Of a stretch of 29,457 nucleotides of DNA, positions 20,396 through 29,457 are shown one piece after another (position 1 is the stretch's first letter; the number at the start of each line of letters is the position of its first letter). The stretch spans positions 142,799 to 172,255 of the forward strand of contig NW_003119923.1 in the NCBI RefSeq assembly GCF_000003605.2, in the 5' to 3' direction. Below the pieces are notes generated by a model that saw only the letters and a program-made list of their open reading frames with translations, was not told the DNA's origin and made no database searches. This DNA comes from Saccoglossus kowalevskii (lineage: Eukaryota; Hemichordata; Enteropneusta; Harrimaniidae). Both the position numbers and the translations under genes were made by a program.

Positions 20396-22625
20396 GATTA
20401 GTCAACATTGTCCATCTTGTTCGGTTTGTTTCCAGTATCAGCTTTCAGGACTCTATTACTCACCCAATCTTCAAGTCTCGACTGTTTTCTGTCGTTGGTG
20501 GCGTGGCTGAGGCTCCAACATCAGTCTCTGCCACAGGTGACATTTTTCCCCTCGTTCTGAGAGATTACGCGTTCTTTTTTTTTCAAATACGTTATAATTT
20601 GTTTATTTATTTAAAAAAAAAACATTTTCTCAAGCCAAAATTCATCGTGAATAGCCACGGAAACGCTGCCAAACGCAAAAAGTAGGCCCAATGGCGTAAC
20701 GACGCTTTCCGTGGAAGGTTCAGCGAACGAAATGAATGGGATTAGCAATGTAATTTGAATAAATCGCAGAAAACGAAACATCACACAAGTTTTCTGGTTA
20801 AGTGAGGTCATAATGATCTGTTTTTCTTTCACTGTACCTGTGTGCTAAGAATACAAGAATATCCGAATTCACTTGTTACCTTGTTCAAATGAGTCTCAAC
20901 AGCTATCCCCTGTGATGATTGCCAAGCGGTGAAAATGCCCGGATGACAACCCAAGAATTTTCAAATTCACCAATGGCAGAGACTAATTCATCGCGTTAGG
21001 TCGATGCTTAGAGAATGGTTGCCACCGTGACTACGAGTGAACTTCACGAACTAACTTCCTAGGTTCAGTATGATTCGTACGCCCAAAGCATGACGGGAAT
21101 TATTGTAATATTGCATATAATTACTGGGTCGTTAAACGGAGAAATATGCCAGGGATTTCAAGAAAATGTTGCCGATCATACAACATTTTTGGCAACAACA
21201 TAAAATAAAATAAAAATTGTATCGATATGGTAACCAGCTCAATCGTGTCATCTAGTACAATCCAGAGCTAATTTAAAACTAGAAATTGACAATCAACAAA
21301 ATGTTAAAATGCATTGACCATTAAATCTGAAAGAAACTTTAAAAATAGGAATTTATTATAACCTGACTTGAAGGTATCAAAACTATTGCAATTTCTAATG
21401 TAGCCTGACAAGGTCGCGTGAGTTGCGCCCTCCGCGGTGCTCCTAATGTTGAGTGGTATATAAGAGCCGTACGATATGAAAAGGTTACTTGACTCATAGC
21501 ACATTTAAACTTCCGAAGTGACAAAACGAGTGAAAGAATAACGTAAATACATTGCAGATATAAGAAGCTGCGAGATTGTAAACATGTTATTGCTTTTTTA
21601 TATCTGGTCAGACAATTATCACAACATAAAGCCCCTAGCGAGATTACATTTCTAGCTATATGTATCACTGGATATGTGCCATAGATGTGGCTGGCTTCTT
21701 TTATGTATATGACCCAGTACGGAGGTTAAATTGTATGTTACCTTCCAAGGTTCCAGTTAGCAGCCATGCAATGAAGTGCGCCACCCACCGACGTATCTAG
21801 TATCTTTAGCTGCCGGTAGAGGGCGTATTACAGTGGCTCTGTAAATCATTGCATAAATTTCGACAGTGTGCATATATTATACGGGATACATGCTCTGACT
21901 GATCGGAGTGAATGAAAAACACGTGTATGATGTTATCGCCTGAGTGGGAAAGGATCAAGATATATTGAAGAAAATACGAGAACAATTTAATAGTATTATT
22001 GACCCTTCGTCACTATACCCGCTCTAGACCAGTACAGCTATATTAATACGAGCATGGGGCTACATAAAGATGGCGCCTTGGTTCCACTATTTATAATTTC
22101 AGCAGAAGGGAAGGCATTGTCAATTTCGACAAGATTTTGTATTTTACGCTGCGTTGTCGTGGTACATGTCGTGTGTCAACTTTGTATTCAATGACGTCCA
22201 ACTAATTATGCTAGTTAATGTGTTTACCATAGAATGTAGCAATTCATGTAGATTATGAAAATCAACTTTTAATATCCGAAAATACGTTATAGTTTTTTCT
22301 TCTAAATGAGCAATACATTTTCTGAAATTTCTGCGGTGAATACTATATAATATTACAATTAATTTGCCACTGCCCCAACAACACGTACACACACTATTTC
22401 TTTTTCCCGTATCAAATGTACAATGTAGTTTTAACATATATTATCTGTCGTCTTCTGAGTTATCATGGTTCGAAATTATGCAAAATTAAGGATCAATGTA
22501 ATTTCTGAAATGCAGGGCGCTATAGTCATTTGTATTTTGGCCACGATTTTTAAAACTACCATTATATCGAAACGGACAATAGGGCGTCTCAGTCTTTAAA
22601 TATATTTTTTTCTTGTTTCTCGTAG

Positions 22626-25600
22626 ATGGGAAGAGCTTGCCGCTGAAAGACATCGAGAACGCCATAGCAGCGGAACTTAAAGAGCATCGCCAGACAGAGG
22701 AGGAAAGGATCGTTAAAGAGGATCAAGAGAGACCTCATCCTGAATTACATGCCGCCTATCTGAAAACGGAGACCAATTTGCTCACTTCACTTGGACGAGT
22801 CTATTTTGAACGAGCAAAGGTGACAAGGGATGGGAGAGACTATATCAAGGCAGCAGCGTTGTACAATGCAGCGCTTGTCAGGTGCCGGATTATACAAGAT
22901 TTGCAGCCAAACGTTGCGAACATTGAGAAAAGGTTACATGATATAGAAAGCACGTTTCTGATTAGTGTCGGTGGGGATAGAAGTGGGAAACACCAATTAA
23001 CTCAGGGAAGAGGCACCCCACGCCACTGTATCTTGCTTGAACGCTTGAGAAAAGAAAGCGAGAAAGAACTGGATAACTTAGAGGCCAACTGTGATCCATC
23101 AACTGCTGGTGGTGATGACGAGTTACAACATTTGCAGAAAATGAAAAGGGTTCGCACGACACGGTGTCTTTACCGGGATATCTCGTATAAAATTCGGAAT
23201 GTTATAAAGGCGCTTGTTGAGCAATGTGTATCGCAGCTGGGAGTGCCACCGTGCACGTATGCTGTTATCGGTCTGGGACCGATGGCCAGGCACGAAATCA
23301 CGCCGTATTCTGAGATCGAGTTTGCTATACTGTTGGAGGAAGGAGTGGACAGTGAACAGATTAAAAAATATTTCCGGAACTTGACGTATTTAATGCACTT
23401 GAAAATATTAGAGTTGGGGGAGACGTCCCTGCACAACGTTGCAATAAAATCAATGAATGATCTTCTGAGTCCATACGGTGATTGGTATTACGATACGACC
23501 ACTCCTAGAGGAATAGCATTTGACAGTGCCATGCCTTGGGCATCCAGGACGCCACTCGGCAGAGAAAAGATTGGAAAGCGGCGGGCAGTCGAGTTGATCC
23601 AGACACCCGAAAGCTTAGCTATGTTGCTCACCGAAGCATCTAATGATGTTGAGGGAAATTCGTTGGCGAACAGTCTAAGTCGTGTCTGTTTCATCACGGG
23701 GGAAAAGTCCCTAGACATCGACTATCGTAGCCGAAGGTCAATATTGTTAGAATCGTCAAGGACCACTATGAAAACTGAACTTGAAAGTAACAGTAATTTC
23801 ACTTTCCCAACGATTGCCAGTGAGAGGGCGCGGTCTGTACTCCTTAAATTAGTTACCAATTATGCACTAGGAATCGAGGGAGATAAGAAACGATACGTCG
23901 TGGGTAAAGATATGCGAAAATTCATAGACATTGTGTACGCGTTAGCCGATTACTTTGGCGTCTCTTACAACAGTCCTTGGAGTGCCGTCGACGAACTTCG
24001 TCGAAGGAAAATCCTCACATCCGAGGCTATGAACAACCTACACGTGGCGATTTCATTTATCATGGAACGGCGATTACGTCATTTTATCCAGCTACACGAC
24101 GCAGAGAAAATGGGTGATCCCTCCAAGCTACTCGACACGTTCACCGAAGTCACGTCACTAGTTCGTTTCTTCAACGTCATGATTCCACTATGCGATGCAG
24201 TACAGCGCATAGTTCTGCAAAATGGTCCGGATGAGCCAGTAAATCAAGCCGCTTTGATAGGCAACCCACTATTTGACAATTCATTAAAGACACGCGTACA
24301 AATACATTTACGACTGAAGCAATTCGTTGAAGCTGAGATATGCCTCAGACAGTTACTAGAGGAAAATCCTGACGACCACGCCCATTTGGTCAGCGTTATT
24401 TGCGTCATCTTTAAAACTGGTAAATTGAACAAAACAGATGAAAAACCCGAAGGAACAGCTTCTGACAGTGACCGATCGCTGAAAGATGTAATTCGAAAAC
24501 CGTTAAAAAAGAACATCTCTCCCAGGTCTCGAATAATTAAAAACGCCAAGTTCAATGTGGGCAAAAACTTCTCTCCTCGATCTATTATTCCCAAGGAAAA
24601 AATCGAGGAAAAACCTTTGGATGTAACGGCACTCAATGTTCAATCGTTACATCTGAGTCCGCATCATGACGAGAATAAGAACCCGACGAGGGTTTTACTC
24701 AAACGACTAGAAACATTCGATGGGCTTAAAGTGCTGTTGAAACAAGCCGAAAACACAATTACTGGATTCATCGATTCCAATCGAAGAGCTAATGCGAACC
24801 CCGAACTGGCTGTACTTGTCAACAATCTGGCGGTGGCGTGGTACCATTTCGGAGATCCCAGGAAAACGCTTATGTATTTTCAACGATCACTGCAGTTATG
24901 GAAGGAAGTTTATACAGAAAGTCCGGTACACAGTAACATCACTGATATCCTCAACAAGATAGGTATGATGCAGTATGAGCTTGGCAAATCAGAGACGTCT
25001 CTTGACTTCCACATGAAAGCGTTAGAGCTTCTTGTCAAGCTGTCAGGTGGTAACAAGGTGGACCCCGAAATCGCGCAGACGTTGAATTTACTTGGCCGGG
25101 CCTATCGAAGTATGAGCGCTCCTCATAAAGCCGTCGCATGTCATGATGAAGCGATACACATTTTTCGACGTATCCATAGAAACCAAGTTGCACACCCCGA
25201 CGTGGCGCAGACAATTGATCATCTCGGCTGTACGTGGAATAATTTTGGCGATATGGAGAAATCGCGATCTTATCACGAAATGGCGCTAGACATGTATAGC
25301 AACAGCCAAAGTGACATTTCTCTAATCCAAATTGCCGATTGCATGAGCCATATCGGAGATTGCTACCGTGGCACCGGCGATTTCAAAGAAGCAGTCACAC
25401 ATTATGCCCGTGGTCTAAACTTGTACGAGTACATCTTTGGGAAACAAATCCCGAATTCTCGAGTTGCAAAAATGCGTACTAACATCGGAAAAGTATGGGA
25501 ATCTCTGGGCGAACATAAAGATGCAATCAGTTATTATGACCAGGCATTGGACTTGTATAAGAAAGTATATGCAGACGACTTCCCACACCCCGCCATTGCG

Positions 25601-26719
25601 GCATGTTACGGTGAGCTTGGCAACTCTTTTGATTCAATGGGCGAGTATACCAAAGCCATCAGTTATCACGAGAAAGCATTAAGTGTGTACCGACGTCTTT
25701 ATGGCAGTGATGGTGTAAACCTGAATGTTGCCAAGACTCTCAGTGATCTTGGCAACGCGGCATTTGCCATGGGGGACAGTCACAATTCGATCAGTTACCA
25801 TGAACGCGCTTTGAAAATGTGCAAGAAAATTTTTGGCGAGAAAACTGCGCATCCACATGTCGCCTCTTCATTGGTCAACCTCGGTTCGGCATGGGGCACT
25901 CTCGGTGAATATCCGAAAACGGTCGACTATTTGGAACAGGCCTTAGATATGTATCGGCGAATATTTGGGCAGGCGCGCCCGATGCACCCAGACGTATCAG
26001 CATCGCTCAGTAACCTTGGTAACGCATGGGACGCCCTAGGAGATCCAAAGAAAGCCGTCGAGTATCACGAAGACGCGTTGCTGATGAAGAAACAAATTTA
26101 TGGGGAAGACGTTGATCACCGTGATGTAGCTTGGTCGCTAAATAATTTAGGAAATGCCTACGATTCGTTACGTGATTACAGTAAATCAGAACACTATTAT
26201 CGACTTGCTCTGGACATGAAGGTAAGACTATTCGGAGGTGACAACCCTAACCCCGATGTTGCCCGCTCTATGCACAATATTGGTAATATATTAGATAAAA
26301 AAGGCGACGCCAAAGAGGCACTCAAGTATGTGGAAGCCGCCCTTGGCATGTACAGCCACATATTACCATACGGAGCAGTACATCCAGACGTGGCCCAATC
26401 GTTGCATAGCATGGGGCTGATTCAATCGCACCTGGGAAACCCTGAGAGGGCGATACTTTATCACAAGGAATCCCTAATCATGAAGAGATTGATTTACGGC
26501 GAGAACACAGCGCACGGTGACATCGCTTACTCGTTGGCCGAACTAGCGATACTTTATTACAACCTCGGTGATGTCGACAAAGGACTTGCGTATTTTAACG
26601 AAGCCATTGAAATGGCCAAATTCGTGTTCGGGGAGGAGCATCCTGAATATTTGAGAGTGAAAATAATGCATGACAACTGCTTGGCAACTGTCATCAGAAA
26701 TCGGACAAGGAGCACATGA
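22626..26719 (+). CDS. Nucleotidyltransferase-TPR protein, coding exon 2 (residues 81-1444)
   Basis: One 4.1-kb exon ending in TGA. Numbering is for the spliced protein. Residues 120-172 form a short TPR-like helical repeat. Residues about 261-376 are a nucleotidyltransferase-fold domain, with GLGPMARHE (296-304) and YSEIEF (308-313) at the sites of the usual GSxxRxE and SDxD motifs; Pro and two Glu replace the usual Ser and Asp residues, so catalysis is doubtful. A helical region follows (394-576), resembling the all-helical part downstream of DUF294/GlnE-type enzymes. A basic, phosphosite-like linker (about 676-760) carries SPRS twice. Residues 805-1421 are 14 TPRs of 43-45 residues with LGNAW-x5-GD and Y/H-E-AL signatures, close to kinesin-light-chain and nephrocystin-3 repeats; these should bind proteins. 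The open frame upstream of 22626 is intron. Such nucleotidyltransferase-TPR fusions occur, as I recall, in marine invertebrates. Substrate and partners are unknown. Confidence 0.85.
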
Positions 26720-27309
26720 AATTTCTGACGAAACTTCAAAAGTTCGCGATTTTATTTGGTATGGTCGAATTATTTAGAAACCTTTTTGAATACATAATTA
26801 CTGTGACTGACAAATATTGAGACGTCGTGATGGCACAAGGATTTACATGATTATCGGGGGGGGGGGTGTCATGAAACAGCAGCGTCCCAAAATAGCAATA
26901 TTATGTGGCTATTCGGGGATGTATTACTAATGTCTGACAGGAGAGAGGACGCCGTCACAATCATATCAGAATTTTACATACAGTTTGCGGGTATTTTTAC
27001 GACATTTTGCATTTAACCTTTTTACTATATTTGAGATTACGTATCTATACACCAAATATTCTCTATTTTAAGCAATATGCGTTTTTTTTCCTGAAAATCC
27101 ATTTACACTTACCACGCGCTACTATAAATCCAATTGATGCAAAACAGAGAATATTTTTCGAATAAAAAAAATCGCTATATATAGCAGTGAAAATACACTT
27201 TTCGTTAAGTGCCGCATTCTTGCGAAAACGTCTTTCTGTGACGTCAAACTGACTCAGAGTTGTAACATAATATTTTTATTCGCAAGTTTAAAAGGCAATT
27301 AACATTGCA
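26720..27309. other. 3' untranslated and intergenic stretch after the TPR gene
   Basis: It holds an 11-base G-run (26856-26866) and a perfect TGACGTCA (27239-27246). No gene is recognisable. Confidence 0.5.
27161..27166 (+). terminator. Candidate polyadenylation signal AATAAA of the TPR gene
   Basis: This is the first canonical AATAAA after the stop at 26719, giving a 3' untranslated region of about 450 bases. Another lies at 27491-27496, beyond a MITE. Confidence 0.4.
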
Positions 27310-27476
27310 TTAAAGCGGGAGGGTCGTCACCTGCGCACGCGCGGGAATTGATTCCCAAACGACGATAACAACGCACGCTAAAAACGCAAAGGCTCATGGG
27401 TACACGCTTGTTTGTAAACAATGACACGCTATGGCCATCTGACGCATGCGCAGGTGACAACTCCCCCACTGTTTAA
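27310..27476. mobile_element. 167-base MITE with TTAA ends, related to the intronic MITE
   Basis: TTAA occurs at 27310-27313 and 27473-27476. Inside it, about 30-base terminal inverted repeats share a GGG-rich start followed by TCGTCACCTGCGCACGCG on the left and TTGTCACCTGCGCATGCG on the right (reverse complement). The TTAA, G-rich start, TCGTC and GCGCA-G order echoes the MITE at 20046-20395, so both may be mobilised by the same transposase type. No coding capacity. Confidence 0.65.
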
Positions 27477-27669
27477 AGATATGTACACAAAATAAATGAA
27501 AACATTTCTTGAAAGAAGCGAAAAACTAAAAATTGAGAGTCTTTGGTAGCGATTCACATCGTATACATTTCAATTACGAGAAAAGACTTCTTAACTACAG
27601 TACGTAATTAAAATTGACTTTGTTAGAGTTATTATAAGCAAATACTTCAACTTATTCATCAACATCATT
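27477..27669. other. Short A+T-rich spacer before the LINE
   Basis: It lies between the MITE and the LINE 3' region. The 3' boundary of the LINE, and any tail, may lie here, but no poly-A or simple repeat tail is evident. Confidence 0.4.
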
Positions 27670-27675
27670 CCTGTG

Positions 27676-27930
27676 TTAACCATCATCTCCATGAAGCATG
27701 TAGTCCGGGTACTCTAGTAGTTGTCCTGCAACAGTGGATATGGCATCTTTGATGCACCAAAGCGATATAAAGTTATTCAGAGAACGAGTCACCATGTTGT
27801 AGTTGTATTCATTTCTCAACCTTTGCTTGATTCTGGTTTTGAAGAGTTCTTTCATCTTATTGACCCTGGTCACGTGGATAGCTGCTTTCATGGTGGTGAT
27901 GGTATAGCATAAGAGACTCTGACCTGGAGT
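27676..27930 (-). pseudogene. LINE ORF2 C-terminal tail remnant
   Basis: An open frame reads through VTRVNKMKELF, IKQRLRNEYNYN and NNFISLWCIKDA and ends in a stop at about 27676-27678. The frame extends upstream past its first Met to about 27930, where a stop separates it from the knuckle region. Its position and basic, aromatic composition fit the extreme C-terminus of an L1/Tx1-type ORF2. Assignment rests mainly on adjacency and orientation. Confidence 0.55.
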
Positions 27931-27959
27931 TGCTCGCTTACTTGGTGGACATAGTACTG

Positions 27960-28480
27960 TATGTATCAGAATAGTTGAACTTTGTCAATGTCAAGTAGTC
28001 TGCGGATGATTATTTTGAAAAGTGATGTCAATCTTGGACACTCGATGAAAATGTGAGTGGGTCATCAGATTCATGACAAAAGAGACATGCATCTGTGTTA
28101 CTTAATTTGGACTTAATCAAAAATCTTTTGTGATCGGAGCGAGGTAGCAGTCCTTGAAATTGGGGATGTATCTCCATGGTTGAAAGATAAAATATCCTTG
28201 CTTGCGTCCTGAATTTTTGCTTTGTTACGATAAATTTGTAAATATCTTTCTTCTCAAATTTGTATATTTGTATAGTTTTCCATTTTTCCTGTACAATGCT
28301 TATGTATGTACAATGTTGAGGGCGATTGCCAGCAATCTTTTCGAATAAATAGAAACGGATCCATGTAATGCTGCAACATTCAACCAAATCTCCAATTTTT
28401 GTCAATCTGGATTCACGAAAGTGCAACAGATTTAGTGCTTCGTGCTGCAATGGGTGCAAAATCAGATTGTTGAAAAACAA
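27960..28480 (-). pseudogene. LINE ORF2 C-terminal region with frameshifted CCHC knuckle
   Basis: A 150-codon open frame (28028-28480) covers the region after the reverse transcriptase and includes CLFCHESDDPLT. The pattern is then broken: the expected His and Cys (HIFIEC) follow only in another frame, so a small deletion near 28050 has split a CxxC...HxxxC zinc knuckle. That second frame continues to a stop near 27976. The knuckle is typical of L1-clade ORF2 C-termini. Confidence 0.75.
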
Positions 28481-28529
28481 CGGATCTTCACCTACTCCTT
28501 GATAAGTATGTGGTTCACCAGGTTTTCAA

Positions 28530-29150
28530 TATCGCACTGTTGGGTAAGTAAAAGAAGCTGATACCATCAGCTTAGGCGGTGAGATTCACGTGTTCTCCAC
28601 CAGAGTAATTTACTTCAACACCATTTATATCGCTTTTGGTTCTTATTTTATGCAGAAGTGGTTTTATTGCAATAGTATAAAGTTGACCGGAGAGTGAACA
28701 ACCTTGGCGTATGCCACGTAAAATCGGTATGGGCTTGTAAGGGTATTATTGATGAGTACAAGATTATGTGTGCCAGTATATATCAGTTTCATTTATTTTA
28801 AAAACTGATTGCCAAAACCAAAGGCTTCAAGTGTTTAAACAGATAACAATGATTCATTGGGTCAAAAGCTTTCTCTTGATCTAGTGCGACAATACGTAAT
28901 TACGTCGTGCGCGAGGTTTGCCTTCCAGGTATGGAATAGGTTTGATCAACATGAATGATGTTACCAATTGCGGATCTTAGCCTAATTGAGAGTGCTTTCA
29001 ATAAAATCTTGTAGTCCGCACATCAAAGACTCACTGGTCTCCAGTTCTGCAATAAGCAGTTGTTGCCCTTATTAGGAAAAGGAACCTTACCGTCCTCAAG
29101 GGAAGCAGTGATTACTTGGTGGAGGTCGGGAACCAGAAGAGAACAGAAGT
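28530..29150 (-). pseudogene. LINE reverse-transcriptase core remnant
   Basis: One minus-strand frame runs from about 29125 to 28861 with two stops and contains the LINE signatures NWRPVSL, ALSIRLR, HVDQTYSIPGR and VALDQEKAFD (28861-28890, the palm A-motif Asp intact). Another frame contains RGIRQGCSLSG and ends at 28563-28574, where the position of the catalytic YADD reads stop-Ala-Asp-Gly. The enzyme cannot be functional. The motifs place it near the L1/Tx1 clades rather than RTE, CR1 or R2. Confidence 0.85.
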
Positions 29151-29457
29151 GCCTGTAAAACCCACCGGGGTAATACATCCATGCCTGGAGTTCTACCTTT
29201 AGACAACAGAAAGCTCACCATATGACAAAATGGCATCACAATCCTCTTTCAGGCGTTTTTTTAAGTTGAGGAGGATCTTCTAAAATGATATTTTGAGACT
29301 CAACTGACACCGGACCAGCAGAAAAGAGGTCGGTATAAAATTGTTTAGTTAGCAGCGTATTTCGGCCTGGGGAGTCAGTGGTTGTATCGTCTGGCTTTCG
29401 TAGTTGGGTCATAATCTTTTGCTGCCAATGTGTTTTCAATGTTAAAGAAAAAGCAGT
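29150..29457 (-). pseudogene. LINE ORF2 region between endonuclease and reverse transcriptase
   Basis: An open frame (29236-29439) with LLTKQFYTDLFSA matches the stretch just before the fingers of L1-type reverse transcriptases. It stops at 29236, after which LKEDCDAI, KGRTPGMD and GFYRHF-like pieces appear in different frames, showing at least two frameshifts. The element continues beyond the window. Confidence 0.75.

Larger units (their letters stand above)
17796..22625 (+). other. Predicted 4,830-base GT-AG phase-1 intron
   Basis: The donor is GTAAGT (17796-17801). The acceptor is TTTCTCGTAG (22616-22625), preceded by a long pyrimidine tract from about 22602. Both sides are phase 1 and the join gives G+AT = Asp81. 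The intron is A+T-rich and holds a three-copy repeat (19303-19454), a 13-base G-run (19614-19626), a TTAA-bounded MITE (20046-20395) and an AAGATGGCG motif (22067-22075). No other exon is convincing, but a short skipped exon cannot be excluded. Confidence 0.75.
27670..29457 (-). mobile_element. Decayed L1/Tx1-like LINE, 3' part of ORF2, running off the right edge
   Basis: Read on the minus strand, translated segments in all three frames line up in the order of a LINE ORF2: pre-fingers, reverse-transcriptase fingers and palm, then the C-terminal region with a CCHC knuckle and a tail. Recognisable motifs are NWRPVSL, IPGR, LDQEKAFD and RGIRQGC. The endonuclease region would lie beyond 29457. 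Several frameshifts and stops, including in the catalytic motif, make it inactive. The 5' limit is not in the window. Confidence 0.85.

Noticed and set aside
20296..20685. 129-codon plus-strand open frame in the intron
   Set aside because: It begins inside the TTAA MITE, runs through low-complexity T and A tracts, and resembles nothing known.
22613..22625. Extension of the TPR open frame to 22613
   Set aside because: It starts at TTG inside the polypyrimidine tract and 3' splice site. The real exon begins at 22626.
23170..26412. Minus-strand frames opposite exon 2
   Set aside because: Shadows of the real plus-strand coding sequence.
22613..26719. Annotation as kinesin light chain or nephrocystin-3
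   Set aside because: The similarity is confined to the TPR repeats. The N-terminal nucleotidyltransferase-like domain and lack of the KLC coiled coil or the NPHP3 P-loop region argue against either.

Overview
The window looks like nuclear DNA from a draft assembly of an invertebrate animal. It is A+T-rich and mostly non-coding. It has a GT-AG intron, polyadenylation signals, short inverted-repeat transposons, two minisatellites, a decayed LINE and a 373-base N gap. A marine invertebrate deuterostome (hemichordate or amphioxus type) fits the large nucleotidyltransferase/TPR protein, but the species cannot be fixed from sequence alone.

Layout. Bases 1-4500 are intergenic and full of small repeats: an orphan promoter-like motif cluster near 918-966, a G+C-rich inverted-repeat element family, a 24-base perfect palindrome, and a 391-base inverted-repeat-bounded segment (4101-4491) carrying two perfect cAMP-response elements. 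At 4653-5276 (+) lies an intact single-exon gene for a 207-residue protein. It has an N-myristoylation signal, two transmembrane segments and the layout of the SLATT domain, which in bacteria is a membrane effector of nucleotide-signalling immunity. From 5283 to 17500 I see no convincing gene: there is a 37/34-base minisatellite (7364-8311), a long quiet stretch, a second and unrelated 37-base minisatellite (about 14200-15975), a foldback, a MITE and the gap.

The main gene runs from 17555 to 26719 (+). Exon 1 (17555-17795) ends at a strong donor, and a 4.83-kb intron ends at a strong acceptor. Both ends have phase 1, and joining them completes an Asp codon. Exon 2 (22626-26719) is one uninterrupted 4.1-kb exon. 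The predicted protein is 1,444 residues: a low-complexity N-terminus with a lysine tail, a short helical repeat region, a nucleotidyltransferase-fold domain with altered catalytic positions, a helical middle region, a basic linker and 14 kinesin-light-chain-type TPRs. The intron carries a TTAA-bounded MITE, and a related smaller one lies downstream of the gene.

From 27670 to the right edge is the 3' half of an L1/Tx1-like LINE on the minus strand, disabled by frameshifts and stops, including loss of the catalytic YADD motif.

The most interesting content is the SLATT-like membrane protein and the nucleotidyltransferase-TPR protein, about 12 kb apart on the same strand. Both domain types are used in bacterial nucleotide-based conflict systems. 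Any functional link between them here is inference.
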